In this document: positions 16,867-24,537 of the stretch, piece by piece | Position numbering within the stretch: the first letter of the stretch is position 1 | Layout: the number at the start of each line of letters is the position of its first letter | Translations under genes and position numbers: made by a program | Notes under the pieces: generated by a model | Database searches by the model: none | The model's input: the letters and a program-made list of their open reading frames with translations, nothing else | Told to the model about the DNA's origin: nothing | Assembly: GCA_024228395.1 (NCBI GenBank) | Contig: JAAETM010000004.1 | Span: 1-39,552, forward strand | Length of the DNA stretch: 39,552 nucleotides | Reading direction: 5' to 3' | Source of the DNA: a bacterium | GTDB lineage: Bacteria; Planctomycetota; UBA1135; GCA-002686595

Positions 16867-18390
16867 TCAAAACGGTCGTTTGTAGCCGCCCTTGCCCTTG
16901 GGCGGGCCGTCATTGCGCGGGGGACCTTCCTGGCTGTGGCGCCGACCTCGGCCGTGTCCACCACCACGGGATCTGCGGGGAGCCTCTCCTCCAGCATCGC
17001 GATCCTCGCGGAAGCCACGGCGCTCACCACTATATTCACCGTCGCCACCACGGCTTCCGCCACGACGACGGGAACCGGAGGAACCGCGTCGACCGGAACC
17101 ATGACCCCGGTGGTGTCCACCGCGACGCCGCCTTTGCTCTCCGGCGTAATCACCCTCTTCGTAGCGCTGCTGATCCGCTTGCGACGTCCGGCGTGGGTCA
17201 TAACCCTGGTCCTCGTTGGATTGCACTCCAAGCAAGCGCTTGATGAGCAAGGAGGCATAAGCTCCACGCGGCAACTCGAACGAGAACTTCACGCAGCTGT
17301 AGCCTTCATTGAGCGCATCGGGCTCGGCGGGACGCGCACGTAGGTTTTGAGGTTGAATCGCCAGCGGACGATTGTCGGCCTTGAACGCGAATCCAGGGAC
17401 ATTCGGGATTTCGAAACCGGAGCCTTCCAAGCGGTAACGGCTGAGTGCCTTTTCGAAGTATGAGACCTGAAGCTCATCCCTGCAGCCATCCAGATGCACG
17501 CCAGGCAGGGGCAAGCACCCACCCCAACCGGAGACGATCGGGATGGGACCCTTGACGAATACGAGCGGGCCTTCGATGCCGGGCAAGGTGAATCGCCTGG
17601 GTTCGGGAACCGCGTCCTTGAGCCACAGGGCCAAGGCCCGGTTCCAGATATGTGACTGGAACGCGAACTGATGGATCACGCGCTCGCGGGTGGCTAGGTG
17701 CTTGAATGCGCCGGCAAAATCTCCGGGCTCCTTGCGCAAGTGGTCAAACACGGAGTGGTGCTTGCCATAGCGACCAGCGATTTCGCGCAGGGCTTTCCAG
17801 TTGCCCCAGCGACGCCAAACCTGTTCTTTAAAGTGTTGCACGGGTGCCGAATCATGCACGGATTGAGCCGCTAGCATGCGTTTGAGGCCACCCTCCACAT
17901 CCCCACGCAACAGATCGAGGGCTATCCAGCCCTGACCGTGGCGCAGGTTTCCGAAACGTTGTTCGTCGAAGAAGTTGCTGTATCCGAATTCACGAACCGT
18001 ATCGAGGCCAGCGCGCAGGCGAATCAATTGGGTCTCACCCAGCCCGCGCGAAACGATCTCGAAGTAGTTGCCGTCGGAGTCCTTGCTGGTGATTTCGTCC
18101 TGGGAAAAACCAACCGGTTCGATCTTCAACTCGGGGCGGTTGTAGAACACCTCTTTGCCCCGATGGATGGTCATGAACTGGTCCGTGATGCCCTGGCGGT
18201 CTTTGAGACCGGCCATGGATACGTCACGGATTTGCACGCCAGCCATTTCGGACAGGGCGCGGGCGGCTTCAAAAGAAGTCGCCTTCGACTTTGTGACGCG
18301 GTACACGCGGAAGTCGCCTCGTCCGAGCAGGAAACCTTCACGCAGCAATTCCTTGACGCGGAAGTCTTGGGGTTTTTGTTTGAGTCTCAT
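16867..18390 (-). CDS. truD: tRNA pseudouridine(13) synthase TruD with Arg/Gly-rich C-terminal tail
   Basis: The 507-aa product has the TruD start (MRLKQKPQDFRVKEL) and the catalytic motif AGLKDRQG with Asp64. A FGNLRHGQG-type segment in the core and the inserted TRUD domain follow. The family makes pseudouridine at position 13 of tRNA. E. coli TruD is about 350 residues. Here about 110 extra residues (397-507) form a low-complexity tail rich in Arg, Gly, Ser and acidic residues (runs such as QRRRRGGHHRG and GGGHGRGRRHS), probably disordered and RNA-binding. The gene starts 5 nt after the stop of the rluA-like gene, in the hpt-rluA-truD order. Confidence 0.93.
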   Translation of the reverse strand: MRLKQKPQDFRVKELLREGFLLGRGDFRVYRVTKSKATSFEAARALSEMAGVQIRDVSMAGLKDRQGITDQFMTIHRGKEVFYNRPELKIEPVGFSQDEITSKDSDGNYFEIVSRGLGETQLIRLRAGLDTVREFGYSNFFDEQRFGNLRHGQGWIALDLLRGDVEGGLKRMLAAQSVHDSAPVQHFKEQVWRRWGNWKALREIAGRYGKHHSVFDHLRKEPGDFAGAFKHLATRERVIHQFAFQSHIWNRALALWLKDAVPEPRRFTLPGIEGPLVFVKGPIPIVSGWGGCLPLPGVHLDGCRDELQVSYFEKALSRYRLEGSGFEIPNVPGFAFKADNRPLAIQPQNLRARPAEPDALNEGYSCVKFSFELPRGAYASLLIKRLLGVQSNEDQGYDPRRTSQADQQRYEEGDYAGEQRRRRGGHHRGHGSGRRGSSGSRRRGGSRGGDGEYSGERRGFREDRDAGGEAPRRSRGGGHGRGRRHSQEGPPRNDGPPKGKGGYKRPF

Positions 18391-18395
18391 GGCAA

Positions 18396-19409
18396 TCAGT
18401 AGCGGGGCGGGGTGTAGGGGCGAACTTTTGCCATCTGTTTGAGAGTACGGGCGAAGTCCGTGGGCAAGGGGGCTTCCGCACGGTCCATGACCTCGCCGTC
18501 CGTTCCGGGACGCGGCCAACAAATGCTCAAAGCGTGAAGGGTCAGGCGCGGCATGAGCGGGCGTTCCGGGGCTCCGGTTTTGGCCCGGTAACTGGACTTG
18601 ATATCCGAGAGATTGAGCACGTCCTTCCTTCCGTAGAAGGTATCGACCGCAAGGGGGAACCCCTCATAGGCCAAGTGAACTCGAATCTGATGGGTGCGGC
18701 CCGTGCGTGGAGCGCAGCCGACCAAGGTGTATCCGCGGAAACGTTGCTCGACCCAAACATCGGTGTGCGACTTGCGCCCCTTGGTCTCGACCACCTTCAT
18801 GCGGCCTTCCTTCTTGGGCTCATGGGCGATGGAATGTTCGATGGCAATGCGCTCCCCGTCCTGGGCAGGAAACTCGCCTTCTACCAGGGCTAGATAGTGC
18901 TTCTCGATGGTCTTGGCCTCGAAACCTTTGCGCAGAATCCGTTCGGTTTCCAGGTTCTTGGCCACAAGAAGGGCGCCGCTGGTGTCCTTGTCGATGCGGT
19001 GCACCAAGCGCGGTCGAACGGCTTCGGCGCCATCGGCAACTTGAGCTTCCGCCCATTCCAGAAGCATGCCTGTGATGCACGGGGCCTGCTTGTTCCACCG
19101 TTCAGGCTCCACGGCAATGCCCGCAGGTTTGTTGATGACCAAGACCGACTCATCTTCGAAGAGCACCTCGATCTTTGTTTTGCCGCCGCGCACACGCCTG
19201 GGAAATTCAGATTCCTCCAGGTGCACTGCGATCACATCCTGCATGCGCACGCGCCGGGTTTCGCGGGGCTCCTTGCCCACGATTTCGATGTTGCCTTCAC
19301 GGATCGCACGGCGCATGAAACCCTTGGAAACCCCCGGGTAAAGGAGGCACAAGAATTCATCAAACTCCAGTCCGACCCGTTCCTCGGGAACGGGGTGGTA
19401 TGTAACCAT
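18396..19409 (-). CDS. RluA-family RNA pseudouridine synthase with S4 domain
   Basis: The 337-aa product has an N-terminal S4 RNA-binding segment (residues 15-60: DEFLCLLYPGVSKGFMRRAI then VRMQDVIAV). The catalytic core carries HRIDKDTSGALLVAK with the nucleophilic Asp140. The later motifs APRTGRTHQIRVHLA and RLTLHAL are also in place. RluA/RluC/RluD-type enzymes modify uridines in rRNA or tRNA, and which site is modified cannot be told from sequence. It lies between hpt and truD with spacers of 15 and 5 nt, so the three are likely one transcript. Confidence 0.94.
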   Translation of the reverse strand: MVTYHPVPEERVGLEFDEFLCLLYPGVSKGFMRRAIREGNIEIVGKEPRETRRVRMQDVIAVHLEESEFPRRVRGGKTKIEVLFEDESVLVINKPAGIAVEPERWNKQAPCITGMLLEWAEAQVADGAEAVRPRLVHRIDKDTSGALLVAKNLETERILRKGFEAKTIEKHYLALVEGEFPAQDGERIAIEHSIAHEPKKEGRMKVVETKGRKSHTDVWVEQRFRGYTLVGCAPRTGRTHQIRVHLAYEGFPLAVDTFYGRKDVLNLSDIKSSYRAKTGAPERPLMPRLTLHALSICWPRPGTDGEVMDRAEAPLPTDFARTLKQMAKVRPYTPPRY

Positions 19410-19424
19410 GACGAACTCCCTGAA

Positions 19425-19979
19425 TCAGGCGCCTTGCGCCGGCTGCTGGTAGATCTCAGGCTTGAGGGATCCCACATAGGGTAGATTCCGGTAGCGGCCG
19501 GCGTAGTCCAAGCCATAACCAACCACGAACAGGTCCTCGACCTCAAAAACCTTGAAGTCGGCTTCGAATTCCAAGGTACGGCGCGAAGGCTTGTCGAGGA
19601 ACACACAGGACTTGACTTCCTTTGCACCGCGGGCCAAGAACTCCTTCTTGAGGGCGTGCATGGTGTTGCCAGTATCCAAGATGTCGTCGACCAACAGTAG
19701 GTTGTGGCCTTGAACCTCACTCTCCTCAGGCAGAAAGTTGATGTTCAACTTTCCCGACGTGGTTCCGCTCCCATAACTAGAGCAGGCGCAAAAGCCAAGC
19801 TCGAGGGGGATCGGAATGCGGCGGATCAGATCCGACGCAAAGATACAGGATCCCTTGAGGATCGAGATCACGGTAAAGTCACGCCCCCCATAGAAAGCTG
19901 TGACTTCTTTGGCGACGCGGTCGATTCCTTGGATGATTTGAGCTTCGGGATAGAGCTTTTGCTCGATGTCCTTATGCAT
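19425..19979 (-). CDS. hpt: hypoxanthine phosphoribosyltransferase
   Basis: The 184-aa product converts hypoxanthine or guanine plus PRPP to IMP or GMP. It shows the PRPP-binding motif LLLVDDILDTGNTM (VDDILDTGNT at 97-106), the flexible-loop region CSSYGSGTTSGK and the C-terminal FVVGYGLDYAGRYRNLPYVG segment. All are typical of bacterial HPRT, as is the length. It is the first gene of the run that continues with the rluA-like gene and truD. A CATAAT-like -10 box lies about 20 nt upstream of the ATG. Confidence 0.96.
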   Translation of the reverse strand: MHKDIEQKLYPEAQIIQGIDRVAKEVTAFYGGRDFTVISILKGSCIFASDLIRRIPIPLELGFCACSSYGSGTTSGKLNINFLPEESEVQGHNLLLVDDILDTGNTMHALKKEFLARGAKEVKSCVFLDKPSRRTLEFEADFKVFEVEDLFVVGYGLDYAGRYRNLPYVGSLKPEIYQQPAQGA

Positions 19980-20661
19980 GGGGCCCTCGGAGGCGTTTCA
20001 TTATGCAGGGGTGACGTGTTTCCACGCCGGTGTAGGAGCGCGGATTCTACTCCAGGCTCGCCGTGGGCGGAAGTTCAGTAGACCCAGATTCCTGGGGGAA
20101 GCTAGCTATGGCCATCTCCCCCCAATAAAAATGCGCCGGATTGGTGCACCTTGCGGGCAAACAGATGCCCCTGAGGCCCTAGGATCACTGTTTGGCCCTG
20201 AGTCCAAGCGGGCACGATCTCCGGTTTTGGCCCATCCGTCGTAGCTGTTCAGTTCTCGAAGGGGATACATTTTCGCCCTCTCTGCGTCATTATCAGCCTT
20301 TCTAGCGTTATGATGCACCATAGAGATTGGTCCGAAATGAACCGAACCCGATGTTGAATTCGTTTGAGACGTGCTGCTCGATCACTTGGCAATCGTAAAA
20401 CACCTTGAGTAGCCCAAAATATTCCTTTTGTCTATTGGCGGATTCAAACAGCCAAGATAAGGTATCCGCTGGCAGAAAGTGCAAGACACTGTCTACGCTG
20501 GTTCTGTCAACAATCTTCTCTTTCTGGCTGGCCAATACTCCAAAATAGCCTCTCAGCCAGACGATCCTTTTTCTAACGCACACGCATCACGATGTCGAGT
20601 TTGTTCGGACCAACCGAGCAGTAAGTGAATATAAATGGGATCCATTCCCCCCCCCCACACC
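19980..20661. other. 682-nt intergenic region with AT-richer core
   Basis: This stretch separates hpt from the divergent small coiled-coil gene. The part from about 20240 to 20640 is clearly richer in A+T than the flanks. It contains only one doubtful minus-strand frame, a TATAAA box (20630-20635) and a 10-base C run (20647-20656) just before the downstream start. Older mobile DNA or a regulatory region would both fit. Confidence 0.5.
20308..20583 (-). CDS. doubtful 91-aa hypothetical protein
   Basis: A GTG-initiated frame encodes a mixed-charge sequence (KRIVWLRGYFGVLASQKEKI, then LSWLFESANRQKEYFGLLK) that looks like protein rather than noise. Its base composition is lower in GC than neighbouring genes. 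There is no SD, no recognised family and no clear partner. It may be a remnant of transferred DNA. Confidence 0.3.
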   Translation of the reverse strand: MCVRKRIVWLRGYFGVLASQKEKIVDRTSVDSVLHFLPADTLSWLFESANRQKEYFGLLKVFYDCQVIEQHVSNEFNIGFGSFRTNLYGAS

Positions 20662-20931
20662 ATGGAAAAACGAAACTACAAGCGCCGCTCGAGTACCGAA
20701 ATCGTCGAGGATCTTCAAGCCCGAATCCAAGCATTGGAAGTTCGGATCGAAGCCAAAAAACGTAAGGATATGCCCATTTTTAAGGAACTCACCAAGGTCA
20801 GAAAGACCCTAGGCAATTTTTCGCAAACCTGCGTCGATAATGGGCGTAGCGACCTTTCCAACTCTGTACTCGCTTTCATTTCCACTCTGGATCGCCAATC
20901 TCAAGCGCCGACGGAAAACGTTCGCTACTAG
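20662..20931 (+). CDS. small basic coiled-coil protein, hypothetical
   Basis: The 89-aa product begins MEKRNYKRRSSTEIVEDLQA. A heptad-like helix (IVEDLQARIQALEVRIEAKK) continues into a lysine-rich stretch and a second helix (FKELTKVRKTLGNFSQTC). It could be a nucleoid-associated or scaffold-like small protein, but no family is recognised. The ATG at 20662 was chosen over one at 20635 because the latter lies inside the TATAAA box. The 5' leader contains ten consecutive C. It ends convergently 61 nt from the next gene. Confidence 0.7.
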   Translation: MEKRNYKRRSSTEIVEDLQARIQALEVRIEAKKRKDMPIFKELTKVRKTLGNFSQTCVDNGRSDLSNSVLAFISTLDRQSQAPTENVRY

Positions 20932-20992
20932 ACAGAACGTTGACAGGGGCACCCACAGGAGCGCAGACAAGGGCACGCTGCAATCCGGGTTG

Positions 20993-21919
20993 TTAGTCCG
21001 AAGTGCTGCCCACCCAAGCGGCCCCAACCAGGAATCCAAAACCGCCCTGGCCAACGTGTGGTTTTCCCGAGCAATCCAAAAGCCAAAGAAACTCCGGGGC
21101 TCGCAGGAGCCAGGAGCCCCCAGGGCCCAACCGAATCCCCTGTGCATCGAGCCAGGCGACCAAAGCTGGAGGCTTGAGATCCCCCACGGCCGCCGGCCAA
21201 TGCCGACCCAGGTCCTCCGGTAGCCAGGGGCGTATCTCCAGGTCGCTCCAGCGCCTGAATTCCGGACTCCAACTTCTCCAGCGGGAGGATTTGTTTTTTC
21301 CCCGGCACCAGATGCGGTCCCCCTGGATACGCACACCCGATTGGCTTTGCAGCCCCGCCGGCAATGTGAAATGGAGCCAATTGGCTCCGCCCCCCCCCGG
21401 AAGCCACGAACCATTCAGGGCTCCGATCAAGTAGATCCCAGTGGCAGACCTGCGCAGCCCTTCCGCTCCTGGCACCGAAATGGGCCCATACCAGTTGCCC
21501 CCGCCATCGCATTTCCAGAGGGTCTGAGATCCTCCAAGGTCTTCCAGCATCACCACCCCCCCCCTTTGCTGGCCCACCGAAACCAAACCGCGGATGGGGC
21601 CCGTTTTCCAACTCCCCCGCAACCCGCCATCCCGATCCAGGCAGATGAGCCGGTGGGCCCCGTACCTCTCTCCACCCAGAGCACAAGCGACCCACAGGCA
21701 TTCACCGCTCCACGCCATGCTCACCGGGCAAGGTACGCTCCATAGCTCGCGGGGAATCAAATCCTTATCCAACCATACAATCTGATTCCTGCCCCGATCA
21801 CATGCGACCCAAGACACCTTGCCCGGCTTGTGCACGCGATAAATTGCCCCCCCCGAATGGCCCGCGCCCAAGCACCCCAAGACCACCCCCAGTAGTAAAA
21901 CGCCCAGTATTGTTTTCAC
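20993..21919 (-). CDS. secreted beta-propeller-like protein, hypothetical
   Basis: The 308-aa product starts at GTG with a signal or lipoprotein-like leader (MKTILGVLLLGVVLGC). The body has repeating tryptophan-containing strands (VSWVACDRGRNQIVWLDKD, MAWSGECLWVACALGG, RLICLDRDGGLRGSWKTG), the pattern of a propeller of the NHL or YVTN kind. No catalytic residues are seen. Three runs of 8-9 C on the plus strand (G on the coding strand) lie inside the gene, so replication slippage could switch it off. It follows ogt after 52 nt on the same strand. Confidence 0.72.
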   Translation of the reverse strand: MKTILGVLLLGVVLGCLGAGHSGGAIYRVHKPGKVSWVACDRGRNQIVWLDKDLIPRELWSVPCPVSMAWSGECLWVACALGGERYGAHRLICLDRDGGLRGSWKTGPIRGLVSVGQQRGGVVMLEDLGGSQTLWKCDGGGNWYGPISVPGAEGLRRSATGIYLIGALNGSWLPGGGGANWLHFTLPAGLQSQSGVRIQGDRIWCRGKNKSSRWRSWSPEFRRWSDLEIRPWLPEDLGRHWPAAVGDLKPPALVAWLDAQGIRLGPGGSWLLRAPEFLWLLDCSGKPHVGQGGFGFLVGAAWVGSTSD

Positions 21920-21971
21920 CCACTAAGGACTGTGTCCAGGGCTTCGAGGTGGCACTCTTTTTTGATTTCGA

Positions 21972-22481
21972 TCAGGCCAACTCAAGACACACGCCTTCCA
22001 GGCGCAGCAAACCGAGTTTCCATTCCATCGGTGCAGAAAAGCCGCCCAACCCCCTGGTCGAAACCACGCGATGGCAGGGCACCAAAATCGGAATAGGGTT
22101 CGCTCCATTTGCCGCCCCCACCGCCTGGCTGGCGCCCGGCGAACCAATTCCCTGGGCTACAAGCTTGTAGGGAACCACCGTCCCGTACGGGATGCGCAGG
22201 AGCTCTTGCCAAACCCTCATCTGGAACTCTGATCCACGCAGGTCCAAAGGCACGGTCGGGGTCGCCTTTTGGCCCGCGAAATAGGCTGATAGCGCATGTT
22301 GCAGGAGCCCATCTGGATCCCCGTCTACGCAGTTCTCATCCGGCGCAAAACGGATGCGCCATTTGCGCAAATGCTGCTCTGCATCTTCGGAACCGAGCAA
22401 CAAGCGACAAATCCCCGTGTCGCTTTGCAGGACCCCCACGGAACCCAGTGGTGTCTCCAGATCATATCGATGCAAGACCAT
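21972..22481 (-). CDS. ogt: methylated-DNA-[protein]-cysteine S-methyltransferase
   Basis: The 169-aa product repairs O6-methylguanine by irreversible transfer of the methyl group to its own Cys. The active-site motif is IPILVPCHRVV with Cys136. The helix-turn-helix region FQMRVWQELLRIPYGTVVPY and the downstream GLGGFSAPMEWKLGLLRLEG match the family. The length is that of Ogt-type single enzymes and there is no Ada domain. It lies 53 nt downstream of the helicase gene of the ATPase cluster and also has its own -10 box just before the ATG. Confidence 0.95.
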   Translation of the reverse strand: MVLHRYDLETPLGSVGVLQSDTGICRLLLGSEDAEQHLRKWRIRFAPDENCVDGDPDGLLQHALSAYFAGQKATPTVPLDLRGSEFQMRVWQELLRIPYGTVVPYKLVAQGIGSPGASQAVGAANGANPIPILVPCHRVVSTRGLGGFSAPMEWKLGLLRLEGVCLELA

Positions 22482-22487
22482 CGCACC

Positions 22488-22493
22488 ATTCTA
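22488..22493 (-). promoter_or_regulatory. -10 box TAGAAT, leaderless start for ogt
   Basis: TAGAAT is followed by 6 nt and then the ATG at 22481, so the predicted +1 coincides with the start codon. A TTGACC lies only 8 nt further upstream, too close for a normal -35. Confidence 0.5.
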
Positions 22494-22534
22494 CCCCGTC
22501 AGGTCAATTTCTACAGCACCCGACAAACAACTCC

Positions 22535-24535
22535 TCACAAATTCTGCCAAGCGACGGGAAGGTCATCCCCGTGGCAGGGTTCCCCGACGCTTGCTGCATT
22601 GATTTGGTCGCAGATCATCTGCAAACCCGCCACTTGTGCCAGGGACTCACGCCTCATACCCTCCGGCAAAATGTTGTGATAGGGTCCCATACCACACAAA
22701 CGCACCAACTGGCCCTGGTGCTTTGCCAGGAACTGCTCCATGCGCTCCGGAGTGGCGAGCGGCACAAATTCGATTGCACCCGGCAAGGCCAAGGTCACCG
22801 GAGAAGGCTTGCCTGCCCCATAGGAAAACCCCTCGGCAACCATCAACGAAGACAGGAACAAGCCGCCCAAGGTTCCAAGGCCATGCACAAAGCAAACGGC
22901 CCCATCGGAGCGCACTTGCAACATTTCTTTGGGCCCTGCGCCCAGGGCTTCCGCAAGGGCGCGGCCCAGGGCCAAACTGGTCAATGGCGTGCCTTTGGTT
23001 TCGTACTGTGCACCCGCCCCCCCCTGGGCCTTGTCGGTCAGGATGCGATCACCCTGGTGCGAAACCACGCGCCGACCCGTACCACCCATGGCGACTTTGT
23101 GGTCAGCACTGCCACGCAGTTTTCCAACCACATCACCCGTGATGCGATCGACCACATCCACGCCGCGGGCCCCATCCAAATTAGAGTGCAAGGTGCCCAG
23201 CTCGTAACGGGCTTCAAGGGCTTCGGTGAGCACATAGCGCCCCGATTTTGGGGCCTCCATCCAATCGGCTTGCACCATGGAATCCAGGATGGCCCGACAC
23301 TGCTCCAGGGGGAACACCTCGCGCAAGTCGGGAGGAACCATCGAATACAGGTGCTTGGGCGTCACATAGCCGTTGGCACCAGCCACACTGGCCGCCTGCT
23401 GTACGGCCACGCTGGCGCGCAGGCCGTATCCATCCTGGAGCAGCCGACCCTGGGCACCCGCACGAGCCATGGCCCGGATACGGAATTCTTCGCCCTCATC
23501 CCGCCAAGCATAGCCGAAACGAATCGTGTCCCGACGACGCCCCCCACGCCCGATGCGCTGCATCAAACTGGCCACGTTGGCCGGGGGTGAGCAGAGAATC
23601 ACATAGTCCACGCTGCCGATGTCAATGCCCAACTCCAAGGTCATGGTTGCTACAGCAACGGCTGCTGGTGCGTCGTGGAATGTGCGCTCGGTGCGTTCCC
23701 GGTGCGCCTTGGACAAAGAGCCATGGTGGGCGAACACGCGTTCGTCAAACATCGACTTGCCTTTCAGGCCCAAGGACAACACGTCCACGTCCTTGCGGCT
23801 GGGCACGAAGATAAGGATCTTGCGCAACCCTGCCTTCGCGAGCACATTGAGATGGGCTCCCATGGCCGTGGGAGTGGTGCCTTTGAACGACTTGGCTCTG
23901 AGCTTGCGGTGGCCCGCGGCTTCGCAGATTTTCGGCTGCTTCAGGTAGCGCAAGGCAAGGGCATCGGGATCAGCCACCGTGGCACTGGCACCGATGCGTT
24001 GGGGCCGTTCGTCAGCAGCGAGCTCCAGGCGGTGCAAGAGGAAGCGCAGCTGGTCACCACGCGAAGTTCCATCGAGCACGTGAATCTCATCCACCACCAC
24101 CGTACGCACTCCAACCAAAACGTGCCTGCGCCTGGCCAGCAGGGAATCCAAGGACTCCGGGGTCACGATCATCGCCTCGGGCAACTTGCCCGATTTGCGT
24201 TCCTTGTGCTCGCCGGTATAGCGACCGAGTTGCACACCTAAGGTGTCCATGGCGCCCTGCAGCCGGCGGTGCAGGTCGTTGGCCAGGGCGCGGGTCGGGC
24301 TGACCATGAGCAGGCGGGGTGTGGAATCCTCCCCGGGCTTGCGCATGCGCAACAGCGCTTCCACGGAGGGCGCGCAATAGGACTCGGTCTTGCCCGAAGC
24401 CGTCGGCGCGCACAACAGCACATCGTCCCCATCGAGCACCAGGGGAACGCCCTTGACTTGGATTTCAGAGGGCCGGTCGAAGCGCCCCAAAAACGCGCTG
24501 TAGGTTCGCGGCAAGGCGCGACGCACGGACCCCAC
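22535..24535 (-). CDS. Lhr-like superfamily 2 DEAD/DEAH helicase
   Basis: The 666-aa product has a Q motif (RPSEIQVKGVPLVL), Walker A APTASGKTE (43-51), the SPTRALANDL and VTPESLDSLL motifs, DEIH at 149-152, motif III-like GASATV, and the RecA2 motifs TLELGIDIG and QRIGRGGRR. The order and the C-terminal winged-helix-like part match Lhr-type ATP-dependent 3'-5' helicases, which act in DNA repair and, as BrxHI, in BREX phage defence. It is shorter than full Lhr. The GTG start is 2 nt after the stop of the upstream ATPase gene. An annotator could choose an alternative TTG, but the frame fixes this site. Confidence 0.93.
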   Translation of the reverse strand: MGSVRRALPRTYSAFLGRFDRPSEIQVKGVPLVLDGDDVLLCAPTASGKTESYCAPSVEALLRMRKPGEDSTPRLLMVSPTRALANDLHRRLQGAMDTLGVQLGRYTGEHKERKSGKLPEAMIVTPESLDSLLARRRHVLVGVRTVVVDEIHVLDGTSRGDQLRFLLHRLELAADERPQRIGASATVADPDALALRYLKQPKICEAAGHRKLRAKSFKGTTPTAMGAHLNVLAKAGLRKILIFVPSRKDVDVLSLGLKGKSMFDERVFAHHGSLSKAHRERTERTFHDAPAAVAVATMTLELGIDIGSVDYVILCSPPANVASLMQRIGRGGRRRDTIRFGYAWRDEGEEFRIRAMARAGAQGRLLQDGYGLRASVAVQQAASVAGANGYVTPKHLYSMVPPDLREVFPLEQCRAILDSMVQADWMEAPKSGRYVLTEALEARYELGTLHSNLDGARGVDVVDRITGDVVGKLRGSADHKVAMGGTGRRVVSHQGDRILTDKAQGGAGAQYETKGTPLTSLALGRALAEALGAGPKEMLQVRSDGAVCFVHGLGTLGGLFLSSLMVAEGFSYGAGKPSPVTLALPGAIEFVPLATPERMEQFLAKHQGQLVRLCGMGPYHNILPEGMRRESLAQVAGLQMICDQINAASVGEPCHGDDLPVAWQNL

Positions 24536-24537
24536 AA

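Noticed and set aside
22109..23590. A 493-aa plus-strand reading frame
   Set aside because: It is antisense to the helicase and ogt genes, which carry clear motifs. The frame is His/Pro/Gln-rich noise.
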